The notes under the pieces are model-generated. The model saw only the letters and a list, made by a program, of their open reading frames with translations, made no database searches and had not been told where the DNA came from. A stretch of DNA of 64,000 nucleotides, from positions 186,001 through 250,000 of the forward strand of contig CAJTKU010000004.1 in assembly GCA_910577015.1 (NCBI GenBank), read 5' to 3'. How positions within the stretch are numbered: position 1 is the stretch's first letter; each line of letters begins with the position of its first letter. Made by a program: the position numbers and the translations under genes. Below are positions 16,839 to 24,587 of the stretch, piece by piece. Origin of the DNA: an uncultured Lachnospiraceae bacterium. Its GTDB lineage: Bacteria; Bacillota; Clostridia; Lachnospirales; Lachnospiraceae.

Positions 16839-17294
16839 ATGAAATGTCCGTTTTGCGGCCATGAAAATACGAGGGTCATTGATTCCAGACCGGCTGAGGA
16901 CCACAATTCCATCAGGAGAAGGCGTGTCTGTGATGAATGTGACAAGCGGTTTACCACATATGAAAAGATAGAGACGATTCCGGTTATTATTATGAAAAAA
17001 GACAATAACAGGGAAACGTACGACAGGGGAAAATTGGAAGCAGGCATTTTAAGGGCATGTCATAAACGTCCGGTAAGCGCCGGTGACATTATGCACCTTG
17101 TAAATGAGGTGGAAACAGAAGTCTTTAATATGGAAGAGAAGGAAATTCCCAGTCAGGTTATCGGAGAGCTTGTGATGAACAAATTAAAGAGCCTGGATGC
17201 GGTTGCCTACGTTCGCTTTGCCTCCGTTTACCGTGAATTTAAAGATATCAATACTTTTATGGATGAACTGATGAACGTGTTAAAGGAAAAATAG
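16839..17294 (+). CDS. nrdR: Transcriptional repressor NrdR
   Basis: 151 residues, the standard NrdR length. An N-terminal zinc ribbon (CPFC ... CDEC with RRRRVCDECDKRFTTYE) binds DNA, and the following ATP-cone (about residues 49-139, including IIMKKDNNRETYDRGKL) senses ATP/dATP. NrdR represses ribonucleotide reductase genes when dATP is high. It has its own consensus promoter and its own terminator, so it is monocistronic. Confidence 0.97.
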   Translation: MKCPFCGHENTRVIDSRPAEDHNSIRRRRVCDECDKRFTTYEKIETIPVIIMKKDNNRETYDRGKLEAGILRACHKRPVSAGDIMHLVNEVETEVFNMEEKEIPSQVIGELVMNKLKSLDAVAYVRFASVYREFKDINTFMDELMNVLKEK

Positions 17295-17307
17295 GAGACA
17301 AATTTTT

Positions 17308-17336
17308 CAGCATGTGTTTTACACATGCTGTTTTTT
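17308..17336 (+). terminator. Terminator after nrdR
   Basis: A perfect 10-bp stem CAGCATGTGT/ACACATGCTG, a 3-base loop and six T. The right arm and T-run are shared with the next promoter. Confidence 0.92.
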
Positions 17337-17346
17337 GTGGTATAAA
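17318..17346 (+). promoter_or_regulatory. Promoter of yqeG-aroE-aroK-aroQ overlapping the nrdR terminator
   Basis: TTTACA at 17318-17323 (loop and right arm of the hairpin), a 17-base spacer and TATAAA at 17341-17346, preceded by TGG (extended -10). The terminator of one unit doubles as the promoter of the next. Confidence 0.65.
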
Positions 17347-17375
17347 AGAAACAGTAATACAGAGAGGGAAAGAAT

Positions 17376-17873
17376 ATGCTTGAGAGGTTTTATCCGCATC
17401 ATGAGGTGGACTCCGCTTACGGGATTGATTACGAGGGATTATACCAATCGGGATTCCGAGGCATTATTTTTGATATTGACAATACGCTGGTGCCCCATGG
17501 CGCGCCTGCCGATGAAAGGGCGGCAGCGCTGTTTGCGCGCCTGAAAAAGACAGGTTTCCGCATTGTGCTGTTGTCAAATAACAAGGAGCCTAGGGTGAAA
17601 ATGTTCAATGATGTGGTGAAGGTAGACTATATTTTTAAGGCGGGCAAACCGAAAGCCGCAGGATACCAAAGGGCGATGAAGGTTATGGGAACGAAGCCGG
17701 AAAGCACCATGTTTGTGGGCGACCAGCTTTTTACGGATATCTGGGGGGCAAAAAAGGCGGGAATTGAAACCTTTTTGGTAAAGCCCATTCACCCGAAGGA
17801 GGAAATACAGATTGTACTAAAAAGATATTTGGAAAAAATAGTTTTGTTTTTTTATCACAGAAGAAAGGCATGA
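17376..17873 (+). CDS. yqeG: YqeG-family HAD phosphatase
   Basis: 165 residues of the HAD superfamily, subfamily IIIA. Motif I is FDIDNTLVPHG (about residue 32), motif II is LLSNN, and motif III/IV is FKAGKPK ... MFVGDQLFTDIWGAKKAG. YqeG is widespread in Firmicutes, often next to aroE and GTPase genes; it is thought to dephosphorylate a small phosphorylated substrate (phosphatidylglycerophosphate phosphatase activity has been proposed for relatives), but the substrate is not shown here. The stop overlaps the start region of aroE. Confidence 0.9.
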   Translation: MLERFYPHHEVDSAYGIDYEGLYQSGFRGIIFDIDNTLVPHGAPADERAAALFARLKKTGFRIVLLSNNKEPRVKMFNDVVKVDYIFKAGKPKAAGYQRAMKVMGTKPESTMFVGDQLFTDIWGAKKAGIETFLVKPIHPKEEIQIVLKRYLEKIVLFFYHRRKA

Positions 17874-17875
17874 TT

Positions 17876-18733
17876 ATGACGGTTAACGGACAGACAAAGA
17901 CATGCGGACTGATTGGGAATCCGGTAGAGCATACGCTTTCCCCCGTCATTCACAATCTGTTGGCGGAGATGACAGGAAAAAACCTGATATACGTACCTTT
18001 CCGGGTGGAAGGGGAAAACCTTGCGGATGCGGTAAAAGGAGCAGCCGCACTCGGCATAAAGGGATTGAACGTTACGGTTCCTTATAAGGAAAGAATCCTT
18101 CCTTTTCTGACGGATGTGGACGCGCTGGCGCAGAAAATCGGCGCGGTAAACACACTGGTGCAGGAATCAGGAGGATATATTGGGTATAATACGGATATGC
18201 CGGGACTCTACCGCGCCATGTTAAGCGACGGCGTTTCTGTGGATGGAGAAGACGTGATAATCTTGGGGGCGGGCGGCGTGGCAAGGGCAGTGGCGCTCAT
18301 GCTTTCCGAAAAAGCCAGAAGGATATTCCTGTTAAACAGGACAGAGCAGAAAGCGCTGGACATCGCCGGGGAAGTGAACGGCTATGCAGGCAGGCAGGCA
18401 GTGAAAGCCATGCCGTTGTCTGCGTGGAGAAAACTGCCGGACGGAAAGTATCTTGCCGTACAGGCAACCAGCGTAGGGATGCACCCCCGCACAGATGATG
18501 TGCCGATTGAGGACGCTGATTTTTATAAGCGGATTCATACCGGCTATGATTTGATATACAATCCTTTTGAAACCCGGTTTATGAAGCTGGTAAAAAAAGA
18601 AGGCGGGAAAGCCTTTAACGGATTAAAGATGCTTTTGTACCAAGGCATCATTGCCTATGAACTGTGGAACGGGCTTTCCGTGTCGGGAGAGCAGGCGGGT
18701 AAGATATACGAGAGATTAAGGGAAAGCTTATGA
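17876..18733 (+). CDS. aroE: Shikimate dehydrogenase
   Basis: About 285 residues. AroE reduces 3-dehydroshikimate with NADPH. The substrate motif NPVEHTLSPVIHN, the catalytic-lysine motif NVTVPYK, the dinucleotide motif GAGGVARAVA and the C-terminal GLKMLLYQ are all visible. ATG 17870 overlaps the yqeG stop, but AAAGG at 17864-17868 is better spaced for ATG 17876. It overlaps aroK by 4 bases (ATGA), so it is translationally coupled with the next shikimate step. Confidence 0.95.
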   Translation: MTVNGQTKTCGLIGNPVEHTLSPVIHNLLAEMTGKNLIYVPFRVEGENLADAVKGAAALGIKGLNVTVPYKERILPFLTDVDALAQKIGAVNTLVQESGGYIGYNTDMPGLYRAMLSDGVSVDGEDVIILGAGGVARAVALMLSEKARRIFLLNRTEQKALDIAGEVNGYAGRQAVKAMPLSAWRKLPDGKYLAVQATSVGMHPRTDDVPIEDADFYKRIHTGYDLIYNPFETRFMKLVKKEGGKAFNGLKMLLYQGIIAYELWNGLSVSGEQAGKIYERLRESL

Positions 18734-19284
18734 GTAATGTGATTTTAATAGGATTTATGGGAAGCGGCAAGACCACGGTGGGACTTAGGCTTTCCTACAG
18801 GCTGAAGAGGGTTGTCGAGGACACGGACAAGCTGATAGAGAAAAAGGAAAACAGGAGCATCAGCGAAATTTTCAGTACAGACGGGGAAGAGGCATTCAGA
18901 AAAATGGAAACAGCCTGTTTAAGGGAACTGCTTTCTTCCAGACAGGAGAGGATTATTTCCACGGGCGGCGGTCTTCCCGTGCGCAGGGAAAACCATGCCC
19001 TGCTGAAACAGCTGGGTACGGTGGTTTATCTTCAGATATCCCCGGCATGTGTCTGGGAGCGGTTAAAAAATGACACGCAGAGACCGCTGCTGCAATGTGA
19101 AAATCCTTTGCGTAAGATAAAGGAACTGCTTTCGGAGAGGGCTTCCTTTTATGAGGAAGCGGCGGACATTGTGATTGATGTGGACGGCAAAAATATGGAA
19201 CAGGTACTTGCGGAAATTATAGAAAAGCTGGAGGCATGCGGCTGCATAGAGGGAGGAACGGAAAATGAAGATATTAGTGATTAA
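18730..19284 (+). CDS. aroK: Shikimate kinase
   Basis: 184 residues with the P-loop GFMGSGKTT (residues 8-16), the shikimate-binding DTDKLIEKK, the STGGGLPVR segment and the RPLL lid. It phosphorylates shikimate at O3 using ATP. The C-terminus is slightly extended and overlaps the next gene by 20 bases. It belongs to the aroE-aroK-aroQ operon. Confidence 0.95.
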   Translation: MSNVILIGFMGSGKTTVGLRLSYRLKRVVEDTDKLIEKKENRSISEIFSTDGEEAFRKMETACLRELLSSRQERIISTGGGLPVRRENHALLKQLGTVVYLQISPACVWERLKNDTQRPLLQCENPLRKIKELLSERASFYEEAADIVIDVDGKNMEQVLAEIIEKLEACGCIEGGTENEDISD

Positions 19285-19705
19285 TGGTCCCAACCTTAAT
19301 TTTTTGGGAATCCGGGAAAAAAAGATATATGGAACGGAAGATTATGACTGCCTGCTGCGGATGATAGCAAAAAAGGGAGAGGAGACCGGCAGTACCATTG
19401 AAGTTTTCCAGAGTAACCATGAGGGCGCCATCATAGACAGGATACAGGACGCTTATTTTGATAAAACGGAAGGCATAGTCATCAATCCGGGGGCTTTTAC
19501 CCATTACAGCTACGCCATCCATGACGCGCTTGCAAGCGTTAATATGCCAAAGGTGGAAATCCATATTTCCGATATTACGGCAAGGGAGGAGTTCAGGAAA
19601 ATTTCGGTTACCAGACCTGCCTGTGACGACCAGATATACGGAAAAGGGCTGGAAGGATACCTTCTTGCCATTGACAGGGTGATTAAACTTGCCGAAAGAA
19701 TTTGA
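19265..19705 (+). CDS. aroQ: 3-dehydroquinate dehydratase, type II
   Basis: 146 residues of the small dodecameric type II dehydroquinase: VINGPNLNFLGIRE at the N-terminus with the catalytic Tyr in KKIYG, SNHEGAIIDRI, NPGAFTHYSYAIHDAL and EIHISDI. It forms 3-dehydroshikimate, the substrate of AroE. The start lies within the aroK end, behind GGAGG, so the two are co-translated. With aroE and aroK it supplies three consecutive shikimate-pathway steps. Confidence 0.96.
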   Translation: MKILVINGPNLNFLGIREKKIYGTEDYDCLLRMIAKKGEETGSTIEVFQSNHEGAIIDRIQDAYFDKTEGIVINPGAFTHYSYAIHDALASVNMPKVEIHISDITAREEFRKISVTRPACDDQIYGKGLEGYLLAIDRVIKLAERI

Positions 19706-19713
19706 AAAAAGAG

Positions 19714-19742
19714 TTGAAAAATAGGACATCTTAGTATACACT
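19714..19742 (+). promoter_or_regulatory. Possible promoter of efp
   Basis: TTGAAA at 19714-19719 and TACACT at 19737-19742 (17-base spacer); the -10 could also be read as TATACA at 19735. It lies just after the aroQ stop. Confidence 0.45.
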
Positions 19743-19783
19743 ATAAAATGAATTAAAACGTGACAATTTTAGGAGGATTTTTT

Positions 19784-20341
19784 ATGATTTCTGCAGGAGA
19801 TTTCAGAAATGGTATTACGATTGAATTAGATAATAATATTTACCAGATTATTGAGTTCCAACATGTAAAGCCGGGAAAAGGCGCTGCATTTGTAAGAACC
19901 AAGCTGAAAAATATTAAGAGCGGCGGTGTAGTGGAGAAAACGTTCAGACCTACCGAAAAATGCCCTCAGGCACGTATTGACAGAAAAGATATGCAGTATT
20001 TATATTCTGACGGCGACTTGTTCAATTTCATGGATGTCGAGACTTATGAGCAGATTGCGTTAAACAGCGAGACCATCGGCGACGCGCTCAAGTTTGTCAA
20101 AGAAAATGAAATGTGCAAGGTTTGTTCCCACAACGGCAATGTGTTTGCAGTAGAGCCTCCTTTATTTGTAGAACTGGAGATTACGGAGACGGAGCCCGGA
20201 TTTAAGGGGGATACCGCAACAGGCGCAACCAAGCCGGCGACTGTTGAAACAGGCGCGCTTGTATATGTTCCCCTGTTTGTCAATCAGGGAGATAAGATTA
20301 AGATTGACACCAGAAGCGGGGAATATTTGTCCAGGGTATAA
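19784..20341 (+). CDS. efp: Translation elongation factor P
   Basis: 185 residues, typical for EF-P, which binds between the P and E sites and relieves stalling at polyproline stretches. The KOW-like domain I carries the loop VKPGKGAAFVRTKLKN with K32, the residue modified in other bacteria (5-aminopentanol in Bacillus). Domains II and III end with GDKIKIDTRSGEYLSRV. The start ATG 19784 follows AGGAGG; an upstream in-frame start at 19760 lies over the ribosome site and is rejected. It is followed by a terminator, so it is probably transcribed alone. Confidence 0.96.
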   Translation: MISAGDFRNGITIELDNNIYQIIEFQHVKPGKGAAFVRTKLKNIKSGGVVEKTFRPTEKCPQARIDRKDMQYLYSDGDLFNFMDVETYEQIALNSETIGDALKFVKENEMCKVCSHNGNVFAVEPPLFVELEITETEPGFKGDTATGATKPATVETGALVYVPLFVNQGDKIKIDTRSGEYLSRV

Positions 20342-20370
20342 GCAGTCTTTTCCATCATAAATAAGCCATT

Positions 20371-20401
20371 AAGACAATAGATGATATCTATTGTCTTTTT
20401 T
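20371..20401 (+). terminator. Terminator after efp
   Basis: A perfect 12-bp stem AAGACAATAGAT/ATCTATTGTCTT around GAT, running into six T. Confidence 0.92.
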
Positions 20402-20443
20402 GTTTCCCATCATACAGCAACGGAAAGAAAAAGGAGAACAAAT

Positions 20444-21364
20444 ATGGATTTTAATGGTTTTATTGAAAAGACGGAGAACAGCATCCGGGATTTTATGGGA
20501 GAGGGCGTTAAGGTACAGGTAAGGGAAGTGACAAAAAACAACGGCGTTATACTGCATGGGATGGTAATCCTGAGGGATGGGGAAAATGTTTCCCCCACCA
20601 TCTATCTCCAGCCGTTTTTTGAGGAATATGAAAAGGGGAAGTCTTTTGGCTGCATTATACAGGAAATGATAAACATATATGAAGAGAATAAAGTGGATGC
20701 AGGCCTTAGTTTTGATTTTTTCCTTGATTATGAAAAGGTGCGGGGAAGGGTGTTCCCCAAAATAGTCAATTATGAAAGGAACAGGAAGATGCTGGAGAAC
20801 CTGCCGCACCTTCGTTTTTTTGATTTGGCTGTCATCTGTTATTACGCATATATGAATGATTTTCTTGGAAAGGGTTCCATATTAATTGAAACCGGGCATC
20901 TGGACAGGTGGGGGATTTCGCAGGAAACATTGTTTGCAGACGCCGGAAACAACATCGTACATAAACTGGGAATGGAAATCATGGGGGTGGATGAGATGAT
21001 TTTTGAGATGATGTCGGATAAATTGGAAGAAAAGGACATGGAACAGTTTTCCGACGCCATACAAAACGCCAAAAGAGAGGTTCCCATGTATATCATGACG
21101 GTACAGGGGAGGTATTTTGGGGCTGTATGCATGTATTATGATGTATTTTTGCAGGCATTTGCAGAAAAATGCGGAAAAAGCTTTTATGTTCTGCCAAGTT
21201 CCATCCATGAACTGATATTGATTCCGGACAGCGGACGGGAAAGGCCGGAAGAGTTAAAAAAGATGGTCCGGGAGGTGAACGCAGGACATGTTGCCCCCGA
21301 AGAACAGTTATCTGACAATGTCTATTATTTCGATATATCCCAAAACAGGATTTTACCGCTTTAA
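20444..21364 (+). CDS. DUF5688-type protein of unknown function
   Basis: 306 residues from ATG 20444 behind AAAAGGAG; a longer frame from 20381 starts inside the efp terminator and is not used. The sequence (VREVTKNNGVILHGMVI, SPTIYLQPFFEEYEKG and a late YVLPSSIHELILIPD) matches my recollection of DUF5688, a family common and often multicopy in Lachnospiraceae. It looks soluble and cytoplasmic, with no signal peptide or membrane span. Function is unknown; neighbours (efp, tRNA-Arg) give no clue. Confidence 0.75.
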   Translation: MDFNGFIEKTENSIRDFMGEGVKVQVREVTKNNGVILHGMVILRDGENVSPTIYLQPFFEEYEKGKSFGCIIQEMINIYEENKVDAGLSFDFFLDYEKVRGRVFPKIVNYERNRKMLENLPHLRFFDLAVICYYAYMNDFLGKGSILIETGHLDRWGISQETLFADAGNNIVHKLGMEIMGVDEMIFEMMSDKLEEKDMEQFSDAIQNAKREVPMYIMTVQGRYFGAVCMYYDVFLQAFAEKCGKSFYVLPSSIHELILIPDSGRERPEELKKMVREVNAGHVAPEEQLSDNVYYFDISQNRILPL

Positions 21365-21404
21365 ATCTTAAGAAAATTTTCCAAAAAAATAAATCACAGA
21401 TTAC

Positions 21405-21433
21405 TGGACAGAATGAACCTTTTATGATATTAT
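21405..21433 (+). promoter_or_regulatory. Probable promoter of tRNA-Arg
   Basis: TGGACA at 21405-21410, a 17-base spacer and TATTAT at 21428-21433. The start would fall near 21440, about 25 bases before the mature tRNA. Confidence 0.6.
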
Positions 21434-21434
21434 A

Positions 21435-21553
21435 GTCAGAGTGATGTAACAAATTTGTAATATTTGCAGCCGTAGTCTAATGGATAGAACGGAGGCCTCC
21501 GACGCCTTTAATGCAGGTTCGATTCCTGTCGGCTGCATTTACATCACTCTGAC
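21435..21553. repeat. 15-bp inverted repeat flanking the tRNA gene
   Basis: GTCAGAGTGATGTAA at 21435-21449 and its exact complement TTACATCACTCTGAC at 21539-21553 bracket the tRNA. In a precursor, leader and trailer could pair as an extension of the acceptor stem; in DNA it could mark a site edge. Confidence 0.8.
21466..21537 (+). tRNA. tRNA-Arg (anticodon CCG)
   Basis: A 72-base cloverleaf: acceptor stem GCAGCCG/CGGCTGC with discriminator A, anticodon stem GAGGC/GCCTT around the loop CTCCGAC (anticodon CCG, reading CGG), and T-arm GCAGG-TTCGATT-CCTGT. CCA is not encoded and would be added afterwards. It stands alone, flanked by a perfect inverted repeat. Confidence 0.93.
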
Positions 21554-21619
21554 AACTGGTCTGGGGCTGTTCTGGATACAACCGCGGGCCTTATTCATAT
21601 AAAAAGGAAAGGTGACAGT

Positions 21620-22855
21620 GTGAAAGTGACAAACAAAGAGAGAGTTATGCTCGTGCGTGATTTTATACTGACACGTGGTAAGATAGTGTTTCCGGTTTTG
21701 CTGGTTGCAGCAGTTGCCATTACGGTAACGATTGCCTTAAAAGCCGGCTCGGTCAGTGCAGGGGCAGTTGACAGCCCGGATAACGCAAAGGATTCTGTGT
21801 CAGGAGGAAATACGGCAGCGGAAATAGAAGTGCCTGACGTACCGTTGGAGTTAAATGCTTATCCAGAAGTAAACAGTCTTATATTAAGCTACTTTGAAGC
21901 GATGGCAAACGGTGATGCGGATGCCATTGCCGCCATCCAGAGCAGCGTGGATGACATGGAGAGGATTAAAATTAAGGAATTAGGCAAATACATTGAGAGT
22001 TATCCGATTGTGGAAGTTTATACAAAGCCCGGTCCGGAGGCAAATTCCTACATTGTAATTGCCTACAATAAAGTGGCTACCTCTTATTATCCCGATGATT
22101 ACCTTCCGGGTTATGCTTCTTTCTATGTATGCTCCAGGGAAGACGGCACCTTGTATATCAATCAGGAAATGGTGTCTGAGGAAATCACGGAATACATCAG
22201 AAAAGTATTCCAGCAGAGTGACGTGGTGGAGCTGTGTAACCGGATTACGGTGGAATACAATGATGTCTGCCGGGAAAAGCCGGAGCTGTTGAAATATACG
22301 GCTGAGGTGGAGCAGCAGGTTAAGAGTACGGCCGGTATCCTGTTGGCTCAGCAGATGAATGAGGATGTCAGCGGCGGAGATACCGCTTCGGGAGAGAATG
22401 ATACGGTAGTGCCTGCGGGAAGCGGCGAGGTGGAAAATCCCGTAGCGCCTGAAAATAACGGACCTGTATATGCAACAGCCACGACTACCGTTAATGTCAG
22501 AAGTTCGGACAGTGAAACGGCGGATAAGCTCGGCAAGGTAACCGGCGGAACCAAGCTGGAGGTGCTGGAGCAGAAAGTAAACGGCTGGAGCAAGGTGCTC
22601 TATGAGGGTAAGGAGGGGTATATCAAATCAGAATACCTGAACCTTGTGGAGAGTGCAAACGGTGTGGAGACCATCGGTACCGTTACGGCTTCCACAAATA
22701 TCAATGTTCGTTCCGCAGCCAGCGAAACGGCTGAAAAGCTGGGAGTTGCCGTAGGGGGCGAAACGCTTGACCTGATAGCGGATGAAGGCGAATGGTGTAA
22801 AGTTGTCTATAACGGACAGATTGGTTATGTGAAAACAGAATACGTGGAAAAGTAA
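21620..22855 (+). CDS. Membrane-anchored protein with two SH3b domains
   Basis: 411 residues from GTG 21620. A short cytoplasmic N-terminus is followed by one membrane span (about residues 23-43, VFPVLLVAAVAITVTIALK), then a unique domain (about 75-245, with a nuclear-transport-factor-like feel, NSLILSYFEAMANGDADAI), an acidic Gly/Ser linker, and two bacterial SH3 domains (about 285-340 and 350-411), each with NVRSxxSETAxKLG. SH3b domains often bind peptidoglycan or other wall parts, so a wall-associated role is likely. No enzymatic domain is visible. Confidence 0.82.
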   Translation: MKVTNKERVMLVRDFILTRGKIVFPVLLVAAVAITVTIALKAGSVSAGAVDSPDNAKDSVSGGNTAAEIEVPDVPLELNAYPEVNSLILSYFEAMANGDADAIAAIQSSVDDMERIKIKELGKYIESYPIVEVYTKPGPEANSYIVIAYNKVATSYYPDDYLPGYASFYVCSREDGTLYINQEMVSEEITEYIRKVFQQSDVVELCNRITVEYNDVCREKPELLKYTAEVEQQVKSTAGILLAQQMNEDVSGGDTASGENDTVVPAGSGEVENPVAPENNGPVYATATTTVNVRSSDSETADKLGKVTGGTKLEVLEQKVNGWSKVLYEGKEGYIKSEYLNLVESANGVETIGTVTASTNINVRSAASETAEKLGVAVGGETLDLIADEGEWCKVVYNGQIGYVKTEYVEK

Positions 22856-22860
22856 ACTTT

Positions 22861-22895
22861 TATAGCATGGACGGATTGTTCATGCTATAATTTTT
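22861..22895 (+). terminator. Terminator after the SH3b gene
   Basis: TATAGCATG/CATGCTATA, an 11-base loop and five T. The right arm also contains TGCTATAAT, an extended -10 that may start the next gene. Confidence 0.8.
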
Positions 22896-22938
22896 GTGTA
22901 GGTTTTTAAATAGGTAAAATACAAGACGGAGGTGTCAT

Positions 22939-23922
22939 ATGTTTGGAAAAATAAATGTGGGAATCATGGGAGCCGGAAAAATAGCGGGAGTCATGGCAGG
23001 AACCGTCAACAAAATGAGCAGCGTCAAATGTTATGCCATAGCTTCCCGTACGAAGGAAAAAGCAGAGGCTTTCGGGGCTGCATACGGCATAAAAAAGTGC
23101 TATGGTTCCTATGAGGAAATGCTGCAGGATAAGAAAGTGGATTTGGTTTATATTGCAACGCCGCATTCCGAGCATTATGAAAATACAAAGCTGTGTATCA
23201 GTTACGGAAAGCCGGTGTTATGTGAAAAAGCATTTACGGCAAATGCAGCGCAGGCAAAAGAAGTGCTGGAGTATGCAAAGGAAAAGGATGTGCTGGTTGC
23301 GGAAGCGATATGGACGCGCTACATGCCCATGTACCGGACGATACGGGAGGTGTTGGACAGCGGAGTAATAGGGGAAGTCCGCATGGTGAGCGCCAATCTC
23401 GGTTATGCGATAGAAGGGGTAGAGCGGTTGACAAATCCGGCGCTTGCAGGCGGCGCCCTGCTGGATTTGGGAGTATATCCCCTCAACTTTGCCGCCATGA
23501 TACTGGGAACGGATATAGAGAGAATGGATTCTTCCTGCGACATGCTTGCCACGGGAGTGGACAGGCAGGAAAGCATTACCCTGCACTATAAAAACGGAGC
23601 CATGGCAGTGCTGCACTGCTCCATGTCGGCAGTCAGTGACCGGATGGGCGGGATATACGGTACAAAGGGTTATGCGGTAGTAGAAAACATCAATAATTTC
23701 CAGAGCATGGCCGTATACAATGACAAACACGAAAAAGTGGCGGCTTATAAGGCGCCCAGGCAGATTAGCGGCTATGAATATGAGGTGGAAGCCTGTGTAA
23801 AAGCAATCCGGGAAGGATGGAAACAATGCCCTCAGATGCCGCATTCCGAAATTCTGCGGATGATGCAGCTGATGGATGCACTCAGGGGACAATGGGGAGT
23901 AAAGTATCCCTTTGAGGCATAA
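22939..23922 (+). CDS. Gfo/Idh/MocA-family oxidoreductase
   Basis: 327 residues. An N-terminal Rossmann domain (VGIMGAGKIAGVMAG) binds NAD(P), YIATPHSEHYE and the CEKAFT motif (canonically EKP, catalytic-site lysine) follow, then the GFO/IDH C-terminal domain with GGALLDLGVYPLNFAAMILG. The pattern is closest to dihydrodiol dehydrogenase-like members. These enzymes act on sugars, inositols or related polyols; the substrate here cannot be told. No sugar genes flank it. Confidence 0.85.
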   Translation: MFGKINVGIMGAGKIAGVMAGTVNKMSSVKCYAIASRTKEKAEAFGAAYGIKKCYGSYEEMLQDKKVDLVYIATPHSEHYENTKLCISYGKPVLCEKAFTANAAQAKEVLEYAKEKDVLVAEAIWTRYMPMYRTIREVLDSGVIGEVRMVSANLGYAIEGVERLTNPALAGGALLDLGVYPLNFAAMILGTDIERMDSSCDMLATGVDRQESITLHYKNGAMAVLHCSMSAVSDRMGGIYGTKGYAVVENINNFQSMAVYNDKHEKVAAYKAPRQISGYEYEVEACVKAIREGWKQCPQMPHSEILRMMQLMDALRGQWGVKYPFEA

Positions 23923-23987
23923 AGCGTATGAAGGGAAGGAAATGGTGTCATACTAGAAAGAAAAGCTGATAATAGGAGTGTGATGCC

Positions 23988-24437
23988 ATGAAGCCGGAAG
24001 AAATAAATGTATACAGGGAAGTACAGAAAAATGCGGAGATGGCGATAAAAGCCATTGAAACGCTGAGTGACAAGGTCTATGAAGATGAATTTGGACGACA
24101 GATATCCAGACAGGCATTAAAGTATTCGGATATCCGAAACAGGGCAATGAATAAACTGCTGGAGGCAAAAGCGGAGCCGGTTCATCAGAATTATCTTTCA
24201 GATATCCTGCTGAAAGGAGCGGTTCACATGAATACCCTGTTTAACACCAGCACAAGCCATCTGGCGGAACTGATGATACAGGGAAATAACCGTGGCATTA
24301 CCGAGATGTGCAAAGCATTAAACCATAATTCGCAGATTCTTTCCATGCAGGGGAAAAGTTCCATGGCTGTGGAGCTGGCAAAAGAGCTGATGGACTTTGA
24401 GGAGAAGAACATTAGCATTTTAAAGAAATATCTCTGA
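23988..24437 (+). CDS. Helical protein of unknown function
   Basis: 149 residues, almost wholly predicted helix, with heptad-like and amphipathic segments (YREVQKNAEMAIKAIETL, SRQALKYSDIRNRAMNKL, AVELAKELMDFEEKNISIL). No signal peptide, membrane span or metal motif. The layout recalls ferritin-like or DUF2383-type four-helix bundles, but no diagnostic residues are seen, so it stays unassigned. The start ATG 23988 follows AGGAG. It lies alone before gdhA. Confidence 0.75.
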   Translation: MKPEEINVYREVQKNAEMAIKAIETLSDKVYEDEFGRQISRQALKYSDIRNRAMNKLLEAKAEPVHQNYLSDILLKGAVHMNTLFNTSTSHLAELMIQGNNRGITEMCKALNHNSQILSMQGKSSMAVELAKELMDFEEKNISILKKYL

Positions 24438-24504
24438 AACAAATTTGTACAAATTGCACAAAAAAAATACTGAAAACTTTTATTATTTACCGCAATAAAG
24501 TGCT

Positions 24505-24532
24505 TTGCATTTTAGGACTGCTATTATATAAT
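24505..24532 (+). promoter_or_regulatory. Promoter of gdhA
   Basis: TTGCAT (24505-24510), a 16-base spacer and TATAAT (24527-24532), in an AT-rich gap about 55 bases before the start codon. Confidence 0.72.
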
Positions 24533-24587
24533 AAAACGTGGGATAAAGAGATTTACATTATTTACTATATTGAAGGAGGACACAAAG

